From a virus: a DNA stretch of 40,993 bases. Position 1 is the stretch's first letter. The number at the start of each line of letters is the position of its first letter. The notes below the pieces were generated by a model. That model saw only the letters and a program-made list of their open reading frames with translations. It was not told where the DNA came from and ran no database searches. The position numbers and the translations under genes are program-made. This document shows positions 8,325 through 17,330 of the stretch, one piece after another. Location: positions 1-40,993 of the IMG/VR virus record IMGVR_UViG_3300005582_000027. One strand, 5' to 3'.

Positions 8325-9341
8325 ATGCTCTGGATTGATCACAAATACGTAGGCCTGGCGTCTAATAGGCTCCCTAAATTTAAAAGAAAAAGCGATAAAT
8401 TATATAGTTTTCGCTGCGTCTTTTGTGGCGATTCCCAGAAAGACAAGAACAAGACTCGCGGCTATTTGTATGTGCATAAAGATCGAATCTCGTACAAATG
8501 CCACAATTGCAATCTATCCACTTCTCTCTACAAGTTATTGAATCACCTTGACTCATCTCTGGGTAATGCATATAAGCTTGAGCAGTTCTCAAACAATCAT
8601 TCAACTTTCGCGCATAAGGTGCCGGCGATACTGGAGAAGAAACCAAAAATAGAGCCATCCGAAAGCAACATACTAATTGATCTTGGTCTAATACCTGCTC
8701 ATCAACTTCCAGAGAATCATCGAATAGTCAATTATTTGCAATCTCGTAAAATACCACGATCTCGCTGGGTCGATTTGTATTATGCTCGCGATATGCGCGT
8801 TCTTGAGAAGCTTAATAAAAGTTATCAAAATCGGTTAATATCGGAAGAGCGTATGGTAATTCCATTTCGTGATATGGCAGGTAATATCACCGGCGTAACT
8901 GGTCGCGCCATGGGAAATAACAAGTTACGATATGTTACGGTGCGTGTGACCGATGACGCCATGATCTATGGCTTAAATCTTCTTGATTTATCTCAGACGA
9001 TCTATGTGACCGAGGGTCCAATAGATAGCATGTTCGTAGATAATGCGATTGCAGCCGGCGGATCTGACTTCAAGCGTGTTGTGGCGCAGTTCGATAGAAA
9101 TAAAATCATTCTCGTATTTGATAATCAGCCAAGAAATAAACAACTTGTCGATATCATGAATCAGATGATAACCCAGAATTATAAACTGGTCATATGGCCT
9201 TCGAATTGGCGGTATAAAGATATTAATGAAGCGATTATTGACGGAATAACTTCCTCGGCATTAATGCAGACACTACATACACATAGTCATCAACATCTTA
9301 CCCTAAAACTCGCAATGAGGGAGTGGAATAAATGTCAGTAA
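8325..9341 (+). CDS. DNA primase (T4 gp61-like)
   Basis: A 338-residue replicative primase that would make RNA primers for lagging-strand synthesis with a gp41-type helicase. The N-terminus has a zinc-binding domain with two Cys pairs (CVFCGDS near residue 28 and CHNCN near 55). The TOPRIM core is visible as VTEGPIDSMF (Glu) and ILVFDNQPRN (Asp), ending with KDINEAI. Length matches gp61. The ATG at 8325 agrees with the family N-terminus, although it leaves no leader after the promoter, which suggests leaderless translation. Its 3' end overlaps thyX by 10 bp. Confidence 0.93.
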   Translation: MLWIDHKYVGLASNRLPKFKRKSDKLYSFRCVFCGDSQKDKNKTRGYLYVHKDRISYKCHNCNLSTSLYKLLNHLDSSLGNAYKLEQFSNNHSTFAHKVPAILEKKPKIEPSESNILIDLGLIPAHQLPENHRIVNYLQSRKIPRSRWVDLYYARDMRVLEKLNKSYQNRLISEERMVIPFRDMAGNITGVTGRAMGNNKLRYVTVRVTDDAMIYGLNLLDLSQTIYVTEGPIDSMFVDNAIAAGGSDFKRVVAQFDRNKIILVFDNQPRNKQLVDIMNQMITQNYKLVIWPSNWRYKDINEAIIDGITSSALMQTLHTHSHQHLTLKLAMREWNKCQ

Positions 9342-10003
9342 AACTTATATCGTATTCGCAGAGTGCTAATATTATCGATAGTGATATTCTTCCCGGTCCG
9401 CAGGAACTTATCGCATTTTGTGCCCGGGTATCAAATCCAAGCAATCAAATTAATACTGAAACATCCGAAAAGCTTATCAAGTATCTCATCAAACATAAGC
9501 ATTGGAGCCCACTGGAAATGGTATCGGTTTGCTGCGAAATTACTACAACGAGAGACATCGCACGACAAATCCTTAGGCATAGAAGCTTTAGCTTTCAGGA
9601 ATTCAGTCAGCGATATGCCAATCCACAGGAATCGTTAGGATTCACTCTTAGACAAGCCCGATTACAGGATCCCAAAAATCGACAAAATAGTATCGATGAA
9701 GTGGATCATGATACCCAGATGATTTGGCAAGAGCAGCAGCAGATAGTTATCGACGCCGCGACTAAAGCGTATGAGTGGGCGATTGCGCGCGGCATTGCAA
9801 AGGAACAAGCCCGCGCGGTATTACCTGAGGGATTGACGATGAGTCGCATGTATATAAATGGAACACTGAGAAGTTTTATTCACTATATACAGTTACGCTC
9901 TGGTCCCGAGACTCAAAAAGAACATAGAGAAATTGCAGTAGATTGTGCAAGAGAGATCGCTAAAATATTTCCATTAATTTCGCAAATTAATCATGGAGAA
10001 TAA
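9332..10003 (+). CDS. thyX: Flavin-dependent thymidylate synthase ThyX
   Basis: A 223-residue enzyme that methylates dUMP to dTMP using FAD, NADPH and methylenetetrahydrofolate. The signature RHRxxSxxxxSxR appears as RHRSFSFQEFSQR around residue 83, and the C-terminal LRSFIHYIQLRSGPETQKEHREIA is typical. Start ATG 9332 follows GAGGGAG. It overlaps both the primase and nrdA, forming a nucleotide-supply operon. The last codons GGA GAA TAA also form the ribosome-binding site for a possible TTG start of nrdA. Confidence 0.97.
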   Translation: MSVKLISYSQSANIIDSDILPGPQELIAFCARVSNPSNQINTETSEKLIKYLIKHKHWSPLEMVSVCCEITTTRDIARQILRHRSFSFQEFSQRYANPQESLGFTLRQARLQDPKNRQNSIDEVDHDTQMIWQEQQQIVIDAATKAYEWAIARGIAKEQARAVLPEGLTMSRMYINGTLRSFIHYIQLRSGPETQKEHREIAVDCAREIAKIFPLISQINHGE

Positions 10004-11789
10004 ATTGAATTCAGGCCTACTTGTCGATATTACTCGCGATTCGCTTTTTGATGTGTTAGGAATTAAACGTCTAAAAGAATCGTATATGAGAGACGATGAG
10101 GTATCTCCTCAAGAGCGATTTGCGTATGTAAGTAAGGCCTTCGGCAGCAATCCTGAACATGCTCAGCGGCTATATGATTATTCATCGAAGCATTGGTTAT
10201 CGTATTCGACACCAATTTTATCGTATGGGCGTAGCAAGCGTGGGCTACCTATTTCGTGTTTTCTTCCTTATTTGCCCGATACAGCCGAAGGGTTGGTCGA
10301 ATGCATGTCAGAAGTAAATTGGCTTTCGATGCTTGGGGGTGGAATTGGTATTGGTGTTGGTATTCGTGCAGCCGACGACAAATCGGTTGGTGTGATGCCT
10401 CATCTTCGTACATATGACGCAGCGTCTTTGGCCTACCGTCAGGGAAGAACTCGGCGTGGTTCGTATGCAGCGTATCTGGATATTTCGCATCCAGACATTG
10501 CGATGTTTCTTGAGATGCGTAAGCCGACGGGCGATCCCAATATGCGCTGTATGAATATGCACCACGGCATTAATGTGCCGAATGCATTTATGCAGATCAT
10601 TGAAAAATGCATGATCGATCCTAAGGCCGAAGATAAGTGGGAACTTAAGAATCCTAACGACGGTGCAGTAGTCGATACAGTATCAGCCAAGGAATTATGG
10701 CAACGCATTCTGGAGATACGTATGCAGACGGGCGAACCCTATCTGCATTTCATCGATACGTCTAATGCCGATATGAATGAGCACCAGAAGAAGCTGGGGC
10801 TATCAATTAAGCAGTCAAATCTTTGCAGCGAAATTATACTTCCCACAGATGAAAATCGTACAGCCGTATGTTGTCTATCGTCCGTAAATATTGAATACTA
10901 TGACGAATGGAAGAACAATAAGAAATTTCTTCGAGATGTAGCTGAGATGCTCGATAATGTTCTTCAAGTATTCATCGACAATGCTCCCAAGCAAACAAAA
11001 CGCGCGAAGTATTCGGCCATGCGCGAGAGGTCTATTGGTATAGGTGCGCTGGGCTTTCATGCATATCTACAGAAGAATAATATTGCATGGGAGGGAGCCA
11101 TGGCCAAATCAGCCAACATGCGTATATTCAAGCATATTCGGGCTGGGCTGGACAAGGCTAATTTAGAGCTTGGTGAAGAACGCGGCGAAGCTCCTGATGC
11201 TGTTGGATCAGGAATGCGTTTTTGTCACATGACTGCAATTGCGCCAAATGCATCATCTTCTATTATCATGGGAAACACATCTCCCTCCATCGAACCGTAT
11301 AGAGCCAATGCCTATCGTCAAGATACTCTATCGGGCTCACATCTAAACAAAAACAAATATCTAGACAATATCATCATAGCCGCGTGTGAAAAGAATAAGA
11401 GTCTGAATTATGACGACATATGGTCTTCTATCATTGCGACAGATGGATCAGTTCAGCATCTATCTATGCTCGATGATTACACGAAGGACGTATTCAAGAC
11501 TGCCATGGAGATCGATCAACGATGGCTTATCGAACACGCAGCAGATAGACAAGAGTATATTGATCAGGCGCAAAGCCTGAATGTATTCTTTCGACCGACG
11601 ACCAACATCAAGTATCTGCACGCAGTTCATTTTCTGGCCTGGAAGCGAGGCCTAAAGACACTCTATTATTGTCGAAGCGAAAAGATTGCGCGAGCCGATA
11701 AAGTATCTAAGCGCATTGAGCGCGAGATTATTCAAGAGATCGATTTAAAACAAATAGTCGAGGGTGAAACATGTCTGGCGTGCGAGTAG
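9993..11789 (+). CDS. nrdA: Class I ribonucleotide reductase, large subunit
   Basis: A 598-residue catalytic subunit reducing ribonucleotides to deoxyribonucleotides. Visible are PISCF and CCLSSVN (the redox Cys pair), NLCSEI (thiyl radical Cys) and PNASSSIIMGNTSPSIEP (substrate/phosphate loop). The C-terminus ends CLACE, a CxxC shuttle pair at 594 and 597. There is no N-terminal ATP-cone, so dATP inhibition through that domain is absent, as in many phage enzymes. ATG 9993 lacks a ribosome-binding site; TTG 10005, 6 nt after GGAG, is a plausible alternative start. It partners with NrdB encoded at 12014. Confidence 0.97.
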   Translation: MENKLNSGLLVDITRDSLFDVLGIKRLKESYMRDDEVSPQERFAYVSKAFGSNPEHAQRLYDYSSKHWLSYSTPILSYGRSKRGLPISCFLPYLPDTAEGLVECMSEVNWLSMLGGGIGIGVGIRAADDKSVGVMPHLRTYDAASLAYRQGRTRRGSYAAYLDISHPDIAMFLEMRKPTGDPNMRCMNMHHGINVPNAFMQIIEKCMIDPKAEDKWELKNPNDGAVVDTVSAKELWQRILEIRMQTGEPYLHFIDTSNADMNEHQKKLGLSIKQSNLCSEIILPTDENRTAVCCLSSVNIEYYDEWKNNKKFLRDVAEMLDNVLQVFIDNAPKQTKRAKYSAMRERSIGIGALGFHAYLQKNNIAWEGAMAKSANMRIFKHIRAGLDKANLELGEERGEAPDAVGSGMRFCHMTAIAPNASSSIIMGNTSPSIEPYRANAYRQDTLSGSHLNKNKYLDNIIIAACEKNKSLNYDDIWSSIIATDGSVQHLSMLDDYTKDVFKTAMEIDQRWLIEHAADRQEYIDQAQSLNVFFRPTTNIKYLHAVHFLAWKRGLKTLYYCRSEKIARADKVSKRIEREIIQEIDLKQIVEGETCLACE

Positions 11790-11792
11790 CTT

Positions 11793-12017
11793 ATGACAGT
11801 GCCGTGTGAGCGATACCGTGCCCTAGTTGAAGGAATGCGGCTTATCGAGAATCTTTTACGCCCTCAGATAACGCCTAGGGTATCTAAATCTATTAGAGAA
11901 CAGGCCCGTAGGATTATGCGCCATTACCCAACCGCATCTGACTTTGAGCGTATTGCTCAAACATCACCAGATCAACTTTCAACAACGTCGCAAACGAACG
12001 GAAACAAAATAAAATGA
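11793..12017 (+). CDS. Small helical protein, BPSL0761-like
   Basis: A 74-residue protein with the pattern MTVPCERYRALVEGMRLIENLL ... REQARRIMRHYPTASD. This resembles a small family common in bacteria and phages (BPSL0761-type, from memory) of unknown function. It lies between nrdA and nrdB: 3 bp after the first, overlapping the second by ATGA. No catalytic residues are visible. The polar tail SDQLSTTSQTNGNKIK-type end is probably disordered. Confidence 0.6.
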   Translation: MTVPCERYRALVEGMRLIENLLRPQITPRVSKSIREQARRIMRHYPTASDFERIAQTSPDQLSTTSQTNGNKIK

Positions 12018-13003
12018 ATAAGAAAGAATTTAGTGATCTGCGGATAACAGACACAAGATCCTATTATAAGCCATTTAAATATGCTTGGTGTTTCGATGAT
12101 TGGCTGAGGCATGAACAGAGTCATTGGATTCACACAGAAGTTCCCATGCTTGATGATGTGAAGGATTGGAAGACCCATCTATCGAAGGAACAGAAACATT
12201 TTCTGACTCACATCTTTCGATTCTTCACTCAGGGCGATCTTGATGTAGCCGGCGGCTATGTGCATAATTATCTACCGTATTTTCCTCAGCCCGAAGTACG
12301 CATGATGCTTTTGGGTTTTGCGGCTCGCGAGGCCTTACATGTGGCCGCGTATTCACATTTGATTGAAACTCTTGGTATGCCAGAATCTACGTATAGTGAA
12401 TTTCTCGAATATAGCGAAATGCGAGAAAAGCACGAATACGTTATGAATATATCGAACAAGAATGGCGATCTGCCATCCACAGCCAGGCATATTGCGGTAT
12501 TCTCGGCCTTTACCGAGGGTATGCAGCTATTCAGTTCATTCATCATGCTTCTTAATTTCCCTAGGCATGGGCATATGAAGGGTATGGGGCAGATAATTAC
12601 TTGGTCGATTGTTGATGAAACACAACATAGCGAATCCATGATCAAGCTATTTCGTGTCTACATCGAAGAGAATCGAGAAATCTGGAATGATAAGTTAAAA
12701 GAGAATATATACACTATTGCAACGAAGATGGTTGAGCTAGAAGATAAATTTATCGACTTGGCGTTTTCTATGGGCCCGATGGAAAATCTAACGGCCGATG
12801 ATGTAAAGCATTATATTCGATACATCGCAGATAGACGGCTCATATCCATGGGCATGAAGGGCATCTTCAAAATCAAAAAGAATCCTCTGCCGTGGGTAGA
12901 GTCGATGATCAATGCTCCCTCGCATACCTCGTTCTTCGAGAATCGCTCGACAGATTATGCGAAGGGCGCACTACTTGGAGATTGGAAAGAAGTGTGGGCA
13001 TGA
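12014..13003 (+). CDS. nrdB: Class Ia ribonucleotide reductase, small (radical) subunit
   Basis: A 329-residue diiron protein that generates the tyrosyl radical used by NrdA. Ligands appear in order: QGDLD (Asp), REALHVAAYSHL (Glu, His and the likely radical Tyr), FTEGMQLF (Glu), and DETQHSES (Glu, His). Retention of the Tyr in the ExxHxxxY arrangement indicates a standard class Ia enzyme. It begins inside the preceding small gene (ATGA) and its own stop overlaps the next start in the same way. Confidence 0.96.
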   Translation: MNKKEFSDLRITDTRSYYKPFKYAWCFDDWLRHEQSHWIHTEVPMLDDVKDWKTHLSKEQKHFLTHIFRFFTQGDLDVAGGYVHNYLPYFPQPEVRMMLLGFAAREALHVAAYSHLIETLGMPESTYSEFLEYSEMREKHEYVMNISNKNGDLPSTARHIAVFSAFTEGMQLFSSFIMLLNFPRHGHMKGMGQIITWSIVDETQHSESMIKLFRVYIEENREIWNDKLKENIYTIATKMVELEDKFIDLAFSMGPMENLTADDVKHYIRYIADRRLISMGMKGIFKIKKNPLPWVESMINAPSHTSFFENRSTDYAKGALLGDWKEVWA

Positions 13004-13167
13004 CGATAAACTACGAAGAAGAAATAATGTGTAAATTTTGCGAATCTCAATATCGCATTATCTACAAAGAAGACACAGTGAGCAATAAGTTATTGTTCTG
13101 CGCGTTCTGCGGAGAAGAGTTAGACGATGACTATATAGAAGAGGACAGTGAATCAGATGAGCAATGA
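13000..13167 (+). CDS. Small zinc-ribbon protein
   Basis: A 55-residue ORF starting within the nrdB stop (ATGA). It contains two Cys pairs, CKFC and CAFC, about 25 residues apart, followed by a strongly acidic tail (EELDDDYIEEDSESDEQ). The pattern fits a zinc ribbon. Its stop overlaps the next start, so it belongs to the nrd operon. Specific function unknown. Confidence 0.7.
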   Translation: MTINYEEEIMCKFCESQYRIIYKEDTVSNKLLFCAFCGEELDDDYIEEDSESDEQ

Positions 13168-13595
13168 CATACGACAACCCATGGACATTCGACGGAATAG
13201 AATTCACCGATAAGGATATCGGGGATTCGATTGGCTTTGTCTATGTTATCACCAATTTAACAACGCATAAGAAGTATATTGGAAGAAAATATTTTTATTC
13301 TACTCGAAAGCAAAAACGTACCGACACACGACGCAAAACAAAATTTAGTGATTGGAAAACATACTACTCATCGTCTGACGATGTATTGGCCGAAGTAGAA
13401 AAATATGGTACCAAGAATTTTCGAAGAGAAATATTATCGTTACATAAGACAAAGGGCGATACGAATATAAATGAAGTTAAAGAGCAATTTAGTAGAAACG
13501 TATTGGAAGACGATATATATCTAAACGCGAACATAAACGGAAAGTGGAGACGACCTCCTAGCCATATTATAAATGCGAGACGATATCATAGATAG
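13164..13595 (+). CDS. GIY-YIG family endonuclease
   Basis: A 143-residue protein whose N-terminal half holds the fold signature: GFVYVITNLTTHKKYIGRKYF corresponds to GIY...YIG with the following Arg/Lys, and EVKEQFSRNVL near residue 105 supplies the likely catalytic Glu. WKTYYSSSDDVLAEVEKYGTKNFRREIL is typical of phage GIY-YIG nucleases. It could be a free-standing homing enzyme or a host-DNA degrading enzyme; no target can be deduced. Overlaps the zinc-ribbon gene by 4 bp. Confidence 0.85.
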   Translation: MTYDNPWTFDGIEFTDKDIGDSIGFVYVITNLTTHKKYIGRKYFYSTRKQKRTDTRRKTKFSDWKTYYSSSDDVLAEVEKYGTKNFRREILSLHKTKGDTNINEVKEQFSRNVLEDDIYLNANINGKWRRPPSHIINARRYHR

Positions 13596-13603
13596 GATTG
13601 ATT

Positions 13604-14167
13604 ATGAATGAATTATCTGAACATCTGGGCGGGCACTTAGATAGAACCCATGTCGATAGAGGGGTTCTCAACTTAATTACTACAAAATACTCCATTGCAT
13701 CAATGATCGATATTGGCTGCGGCCCAGGCGGCATGTATTCTATTGCCAAAGATTGCGGCATTGACTGGCGCGGAATAGATGGCGATTACACTCTGAACTA
13801 TTCGGAAGAAATGAAGCCTCTTGTTACCATTCATGATTTTGTCGAACCATATATTCCACAACATATTACCGATAGTCAATTCGATTTAGCTTTTTCCGTA
13901 GAATTTCTTGAGCATGTCGAGGAACGATACGTACCTAACTTCATGAAAGTATTCAAGAGGGCCCGATATGCTGTGGTCACTGCTGCTCCTCCTGGCGCCG
14001 GTGGCCATCATCATGTAAACTGTCGTCTGGAAGATTATTGGATTGGGGTATTTGCCGCCAATGGGTTTAAGTACAATCATAAAATGTCTATAGAAATGAG
14101 AAAGTGTTCAACTATGGCTAAGGGGTTTATGGCGCGAACTGGCATGTTCTTTGAGAGGCACTCATGA
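13604..14167 (+). CDS. SAM-dependent methyltransferase (class I)
   Basis: A 187-residue protein starting at ATG 13604 (AGGA 6 nt upstream; an in-frame TTG at 13598 is less likely). IDIGCGPGGM is the glycine-rich SAM-binding motif I, WRGIDGD supplies the acidic residue after beta2, and FDLAFSVEFLEHV is motif post-IV. The substrate is unknown. Three sugar-transfer genes follow, each overlapping the last, so it may act on a glycan or a small metabolite. Confidence 0.85.
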   Translation: MNELSEHLGGHLDRTHVDRGVLNLITTKYSIASMIDIGCGPGGMYSIAKDCGIDWRGIDGDYTLNYSEEMKPLVTIHDFVEPYIPQHITDSQFDLAFSVEFLEHVEERYVPNFMKVFKRARYAVVTAAPPGAGGHHHVNCRLEDYWIGVFAANGFKYNHKMSIEMRKCSTMAKGFMARTGMFFERHS

Positions 14168-14889
14168 CAATAAGAATGTTCATTGGTACGTCGTCTAATG
14201 GTGAAGACGCCGAGGCCGAAATGGTGTATGAGTATAGCATTCGGAAGAACACTTCGGAGGATGTGAATATTACATGGATGAGACAGACGCACGATGTCGA
14301 AAGTGTATGGGGTGGATGGAATACGCATAGATGGTCCACACCATTTAGTGGATATCGCTGGGGTATTCCTGCTGCGTGTAATTTTGAAGGTAGAGCCATT
14401 TATACAGACCCAGACATGATTAATTTTCGCGATATCGCCGATCTATGGAATACCGATCTGAAGAATAAGCCAATTGCTGCTCGGCGAGGTAAACGCTTCG
14501 ATGGGCATGAATTTTGTGTAATGGTCATTGACTGTGCTATGATAGCATCGCATCTTATTCCTCTTAGTCGAATGAAGAGTATTGAGGAACATCATCATAG
14601 AATGATTCATAAGTTTAGCGGGAATGATGATCTAGTATGTGACTTGGATCCGCGATGGAATTGCCTCGATGGAGAAGATCGCGCCGTGGACGATATGTGG
14701 ATTTTGCACTATACAAATATGGCTACGCAGCCATGGAGACCCGCTTGGTATACAGGTAAGCATGAGACACATCCGCGGCAAGACATGATCGATCTATGGT
14801 ATTCGATGAAAAGTGAAGCATTGAATTCTAATTACGTTCCTAACATTCCAAATGTTGCTTTTGGACCCTATGACATTATAGGCCGATGA
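14164..14889 (+). CDS. Glycosyltransferase, GT-A type
   Basis: A 241-residue protein. RWGIPAACNFEGRAIYTDPD followed by MINFRDIADLW looks like the DxD metal/nucleotide-sugar motif and following strand of GT-A (GT8-like) transferases. The His-rich segment EEHHHRMIH and WILHYTNMATQPW near the end also fit GT8 layouts. It overlaps its neighbours by 4 bp on both sides in a glycan-modification cluster. Acceptor may be phage DNA, virion protein or host surface sugar; unknown. Confidence 0.7.
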   Translation: MTIRMFIGTSSNGEDAEAEMVYEYSIRKNTSEDVNITWMRQTHDVESVWGGWNTHRWSTPFSGYRWGIPAACNFEGRAIYTDPDMINFRDIADLWNTDLKNKPIAARRGKRFDGHEFCVMVIDCAMIASHLIPLSRMKSIEEHHHRMIHKFSGNDDLVCDLDPRWNCLDGEDRAVDDMWILHYTNMATQPWRPAWYTGKHETHPRQDMIDLWYSMKSEALNSNYVPNIPNVAFGPYDIIGR

Positions 14890-15614
14890 TGCCCGAGACT
14901 TCATTCACTACGCTTGTCTCCTGTGATTCTGTATATCTACACGATCATGCTCCAGCTTTTGCGGCCTCGGCTGCGGTATACGATAATAAATCACATATAC
15001 ACATTATTAATCCCACGACCGGTGATCTAGATTTTGCATATAAGATTAGAGACAACATGAAACGTATAACTAAGAATGAACTTCTTACGATAACGTATGA
15101 AAGCACCGACCTATCTACTCTATCGCAGGAAGAACGCCGAACGTATTATGCATGTAATAGATTTCTATTCGCGGATAATCTATTCGATTCGAATTCAGGT
15201 TCGTTGTTCATCACAGACATAGATTCAATATTCATGGATCATATCGATGAACCAAATGCTCAACTGGGATTATTTCTGCGCGAATCACTAGACAATACGA
15301 TTGGCTGGGAACAGGAAGGCACTAAGGTTGCAGCCGGCGCGGTGTACTACAATAAGTCTATTGCCTGGTTTGCTAAGAAAGTAGCGAATGTCATTCGTAC
15401 TAATGAGCTTAGATGGTTTCTAGATCAGATGGCGATTAATAGCATTTATCAGAAGCATAAGCATGAGATTACGGAATTTCATCAATTTACGCCGCAATTT
15501 CTGGACTGGGAATTCAATCAAGGAACAAGTATATGGACAGGCAAGGGCCCTCGTAAGTTTGATAATCCACGCTATATTTCGCAAAAGAATTCATTCGGAA
15601 AGTTGGTATCATGA
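14886..15614 (+). CDS. Putative glycosyltransferase, GT-A type
   Basis: A 242-residue protein with an opening beta-alpha unit (FTTLVSCDSVYLHDHAPAFAASAAV) and a DxD-like motif in SLFITDIDSIFMDH. AAGAVYYNKS and RWFLDQMAINSIY fit the acceptor part of GT-A enzymes. It overlaps the genes before and after by 4 bp. Assignment rests on motif pattern and context. Confidence 0.65.
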   Translation: MMPETSFTTLVSCDSVYLHDHAPAFAASAAVYDNKSHIHIINPTTGDLDFAYKIRDNMKRITKNELLTITYESTDLSTLSQEERRTYYACNRFLFADNLFDSNSGSLFITDIDSIFMDHIDEPNAQLGLFLRESLDNTIGWEQEGTKVAAGAVYYNKSIAWFAKKVANVIRTNELRWFLDQMAINSIYQKHKHEITEFHQFTPQFLDWEFNQGTSIWTGKGPRKFDNPRYISQKNSFGKLVS

Positions 15615-16576
15615 ATATTTTGATTTTGCAGCCTCGAATGGACGTGGCTTTCAAGGAAGGAATAGTGCCTGATGCGCGCGGACCCATTCCTCCGATTCGG
15701 CAGCACTGGCTCAAGTTTGTAGAATTGTGCGCGTCTGAACATCGGCGCCGTAAGGATAATGTCACGATTCTGGAATTACCTCTATGGCAATTTACGCCTG
15801 AGATGGTAGTAAAGCTTAATCCAGATGTGGTGTATGTTCCTCATCGTGAAAAGCATAGCTTTACCGTGCCATCGAAAAAGATTCGCGTTTTGTACTATAT
15901 GCAATCAATCTTTCCATGGATATTCTATGTCGACCCTCTAGGATTTGCCGGCGGCGCCAGTATTTACCCCATGGATATAAAGAGTGGTAATAGTCGATCT
16001 TCTAGATTTGATGTCTTACAGAAGTATGTACATACCGGAGCCAGTAAATTCGAACAGCCTCCGACTAGGGGATTTGATGAAACCGATTATGTTCTATTTC
16101 TATGTCAATTACCTCACGATCAGACTATTCTGTATCATTCGGACGTAACCGTCGAACAGGCCCTACAAGAAACATGTGAAGTTACAAAAAAACTCAACGT
16201 GCGTTTGATCGTGAAGGGGCATCCTGTTAATCCGAGTAGCATGATGGGGTTGAAATCATTATGTGCTAAATACACTCATTCGGAATGGTACGACAATATA
16301 TCAATACACGATCTAATACCTAATGCGCGAGTGGTTGTTGTAGTAAACTCCGGAACAGGTATGGAGAGTCTATTACATCTAAGACCTGTTGTGACTTATG
16401 GGCGATGTGAATATGATGCAGTTACTATGAAAGTAAAATTGAACGATAATTTAGAGCAATGCATTACTAATCCTACAATAAATGAGAAAAATGTTAGAAA
16501 ATTCTTCGATAAATGGAGTTCTCTAACTTACGATACGACGAATGCTATAGGATTTAAACAATTGGGAGTACAGTAA
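15611..16576 (+). CDS. Capsule polysaccharide/GT-B type glycosyltransferase-like protein
   Basis: A 321-residue protein. The C-terminal domain has LIVKGHPVNPSS and VVNSGTGMESLLHLRPVVTYGRCEYD, the pattern of capsule-polysaccharide transferases and related GT-B enzymes, where the His and the SGTGMES loop contact the nucleotide sugar. The N-terminus has a Rossmann-like start (MNILILQPRMD). It ends the three-gene sugar cluster. Probable role: virion or host-surface glycan modification. Confidence 0.7.
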   Translation: MNILILQPRMDVAFKEGIVPDARGPIPPIRQHWLKFVELCASEHRRRKDNVTILELPLWQFTPEMVVKLNPDVVYVPHREKHSFTVPSKKIRVLYYMQSIFPWIFYVDPLGFAGGASIYPMDIKSGNSRSSRFDVLQKYVHTGASKFEQPPTRGFDETDYVLFLCQLPHDQTILYHSDVTVEQALQETCEVTKKLNVRLIVKGHPVNPSSMMGLKSLCAKYTHSEWYDNISIHDLIPNARVVVVVNSGTGMESLLHLRPVVTYGRCEYDAVTMKVKLNDNLEQCITNPTINEKNVRKFFDKWSSLTYDTTNAIGFKQLGVQ

Positions 16577-16577
16577 A

Positions 16578-16934
16578 ATGGCGCAGCACTGGGGCTATCA
16601 TCTAATCGTTGACGCGGCTAGCTGCAATATATCGAAAATTACGAATGCTGAACATGTCGCTAATTTTGCGCGTGAGTTAGTCAAACGTATCGATATGGTA
16701 GCTTATGGCGAACCCCAGGTTATCAATTTCGGTTCAGGCAACAAGGCCGGCTTTACGTTGGTACAGCTAATCGAAACCAGTAATATTGTGGCTCATTTCT
16801 GTAATGATTCGGGCGATGTATATCTGGACGTATTCTCCTGTAAGAGTTTTAGCATGAGCACCGTGCTGGATGTATTTGCCGAATACTTTGATCCCATGAC
16901 AATGCGCCCAAATTACATGACAAGGCAGGCCTAA
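16578..16934 (+). CDS. speD: SpeD-like pyruvoyl decarboxylase (AdoMet decarboxylase family)
   Basis: A 118-residue proenzyme. Ser68 (in ETSNIVAHF) is the expected self-cleavage and pyruvoyl site, with His73 and Cys88 (DVFSCKSF) at the 5- and 20-residue spacings of bacterial AdoMet decarboxylase. The C-terminus ends NYMTRQA. It would convert AdoMet to decarboxylated AdoMet for spermidine synthesis. Some SpeD relatives decarboxylate ornithine or arginine, so the substrate is not certain. It lies just upstream of the first repeat cassette. Confidence 0.85.
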   Translation: MAQHWGYHLIVDAASCNISKITNAEHVANFARELVKRIDMVAYGEPQVINFGSGNKAGFTLVQLIETSNIVAHFCNDSGDVYLDVFSCKSFSMSTVLDVFAEYFDPMTMRPNYMTRQA

Positions 16935-16942
16935 ATCATCAC

Positions 16943-17033
16943 GTAATATTATTGCTTACAGCACTTCAACAACGCAATAATATTACCGTCGATTTCACTA
17001 GACAAACGCCATCAAGTACGCTATAATGATAAT
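16943..17033 (+). promoter_or_regulatory. Stem-loop/promoter cassette C1
   Basis: Perfect 13-bp stem GTAATATTATTGC (16943-16955) and GCAATAATATTAC (16974-16986) around an 18-nt loop, then TAGACA (16999-17004), 17 bp, TATAAT (17022-17027), and the ATG at 17034 exactly 6 nt later. No ribosome-binding site. First of nine related copies. Confidence 0.85.
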
Positions 17034-17330
17034 ATGATGAACAACACAAAGACTTATGATTTTGTAGTTTACAACAAAAAGACCACCCAGCTTGTGGGCT
17101 CAAAGAACCGCAAGTGGTTCCGAGGCCTTGCAGCGGCCAAGGCGCATCTGACCCGCATGGGCAAGATGGGCTATCGCATGTCGGACTATGCTATTTCCGA
17201 TTTGGAGTCTTTTTACGCCATTGAGAAGACCGAAGAAAAGGTCAATTTGATGACGGGTAAGAAATTTACTCAGAGTGTGAACACGCCGCGAAGCTGTGAC
17301 CCGTCCACCGAACTTTATTGGACCATGTAA
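17034..17330 (+). CDS. Accessory protein of unknown function (cassette C1)
   Basis: A 98-residue basic protein starting MMNNTKTYDF, the same leading residues as other cassette genes. The middle contains KWFRGLAAAKAHLTRMGKMGYRMSDYAISDLESFY, an alpha/beta pattern with no recognised motif. Its start lies 6 nt after the C1 -10 box, so it should be leaderless. Its stop TAA is the second to fourth base of the next stem-loop. No family recognised. Confidence 0.65.
   Translation: MMNNTKTYDFVVYNKKTTQLVGSKNRKWFRGLAAAKAHLTRMGKMGYRMSDYAISDLESFYAIEKTEEKVNLMTGKKFTQSVNTPRSCDPSTELYWTM

Noticed and set aside
12892-12999. Upstream extension of the zinc-ribbon ORF to 12892
   Set aside because: This part runs through the nrdB coding region in another frame; the ATGA overlap at 13000 is the natural start.
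16974-16986. TAATATTAC in the stem, equal to the Rep nicking nonamer of geminivirus-type rolling-circle elements
   Set aside because: In those origins the nonamer is in the loop of a GC-rich hairpin and a Rep gene is nearby. Here it is part of the stem, self-complementary with the left arm, and no Rep-like gene is present.
16943-16986. Cassette stem-loops as simple Rho-independent terminators
   Set aside because: The stems are AT-rich and are followed by CGTCGATTTCAC rather than a T-run, so intrinsic termination is not supported by sequence; processing, stability or recombination roles remain open.
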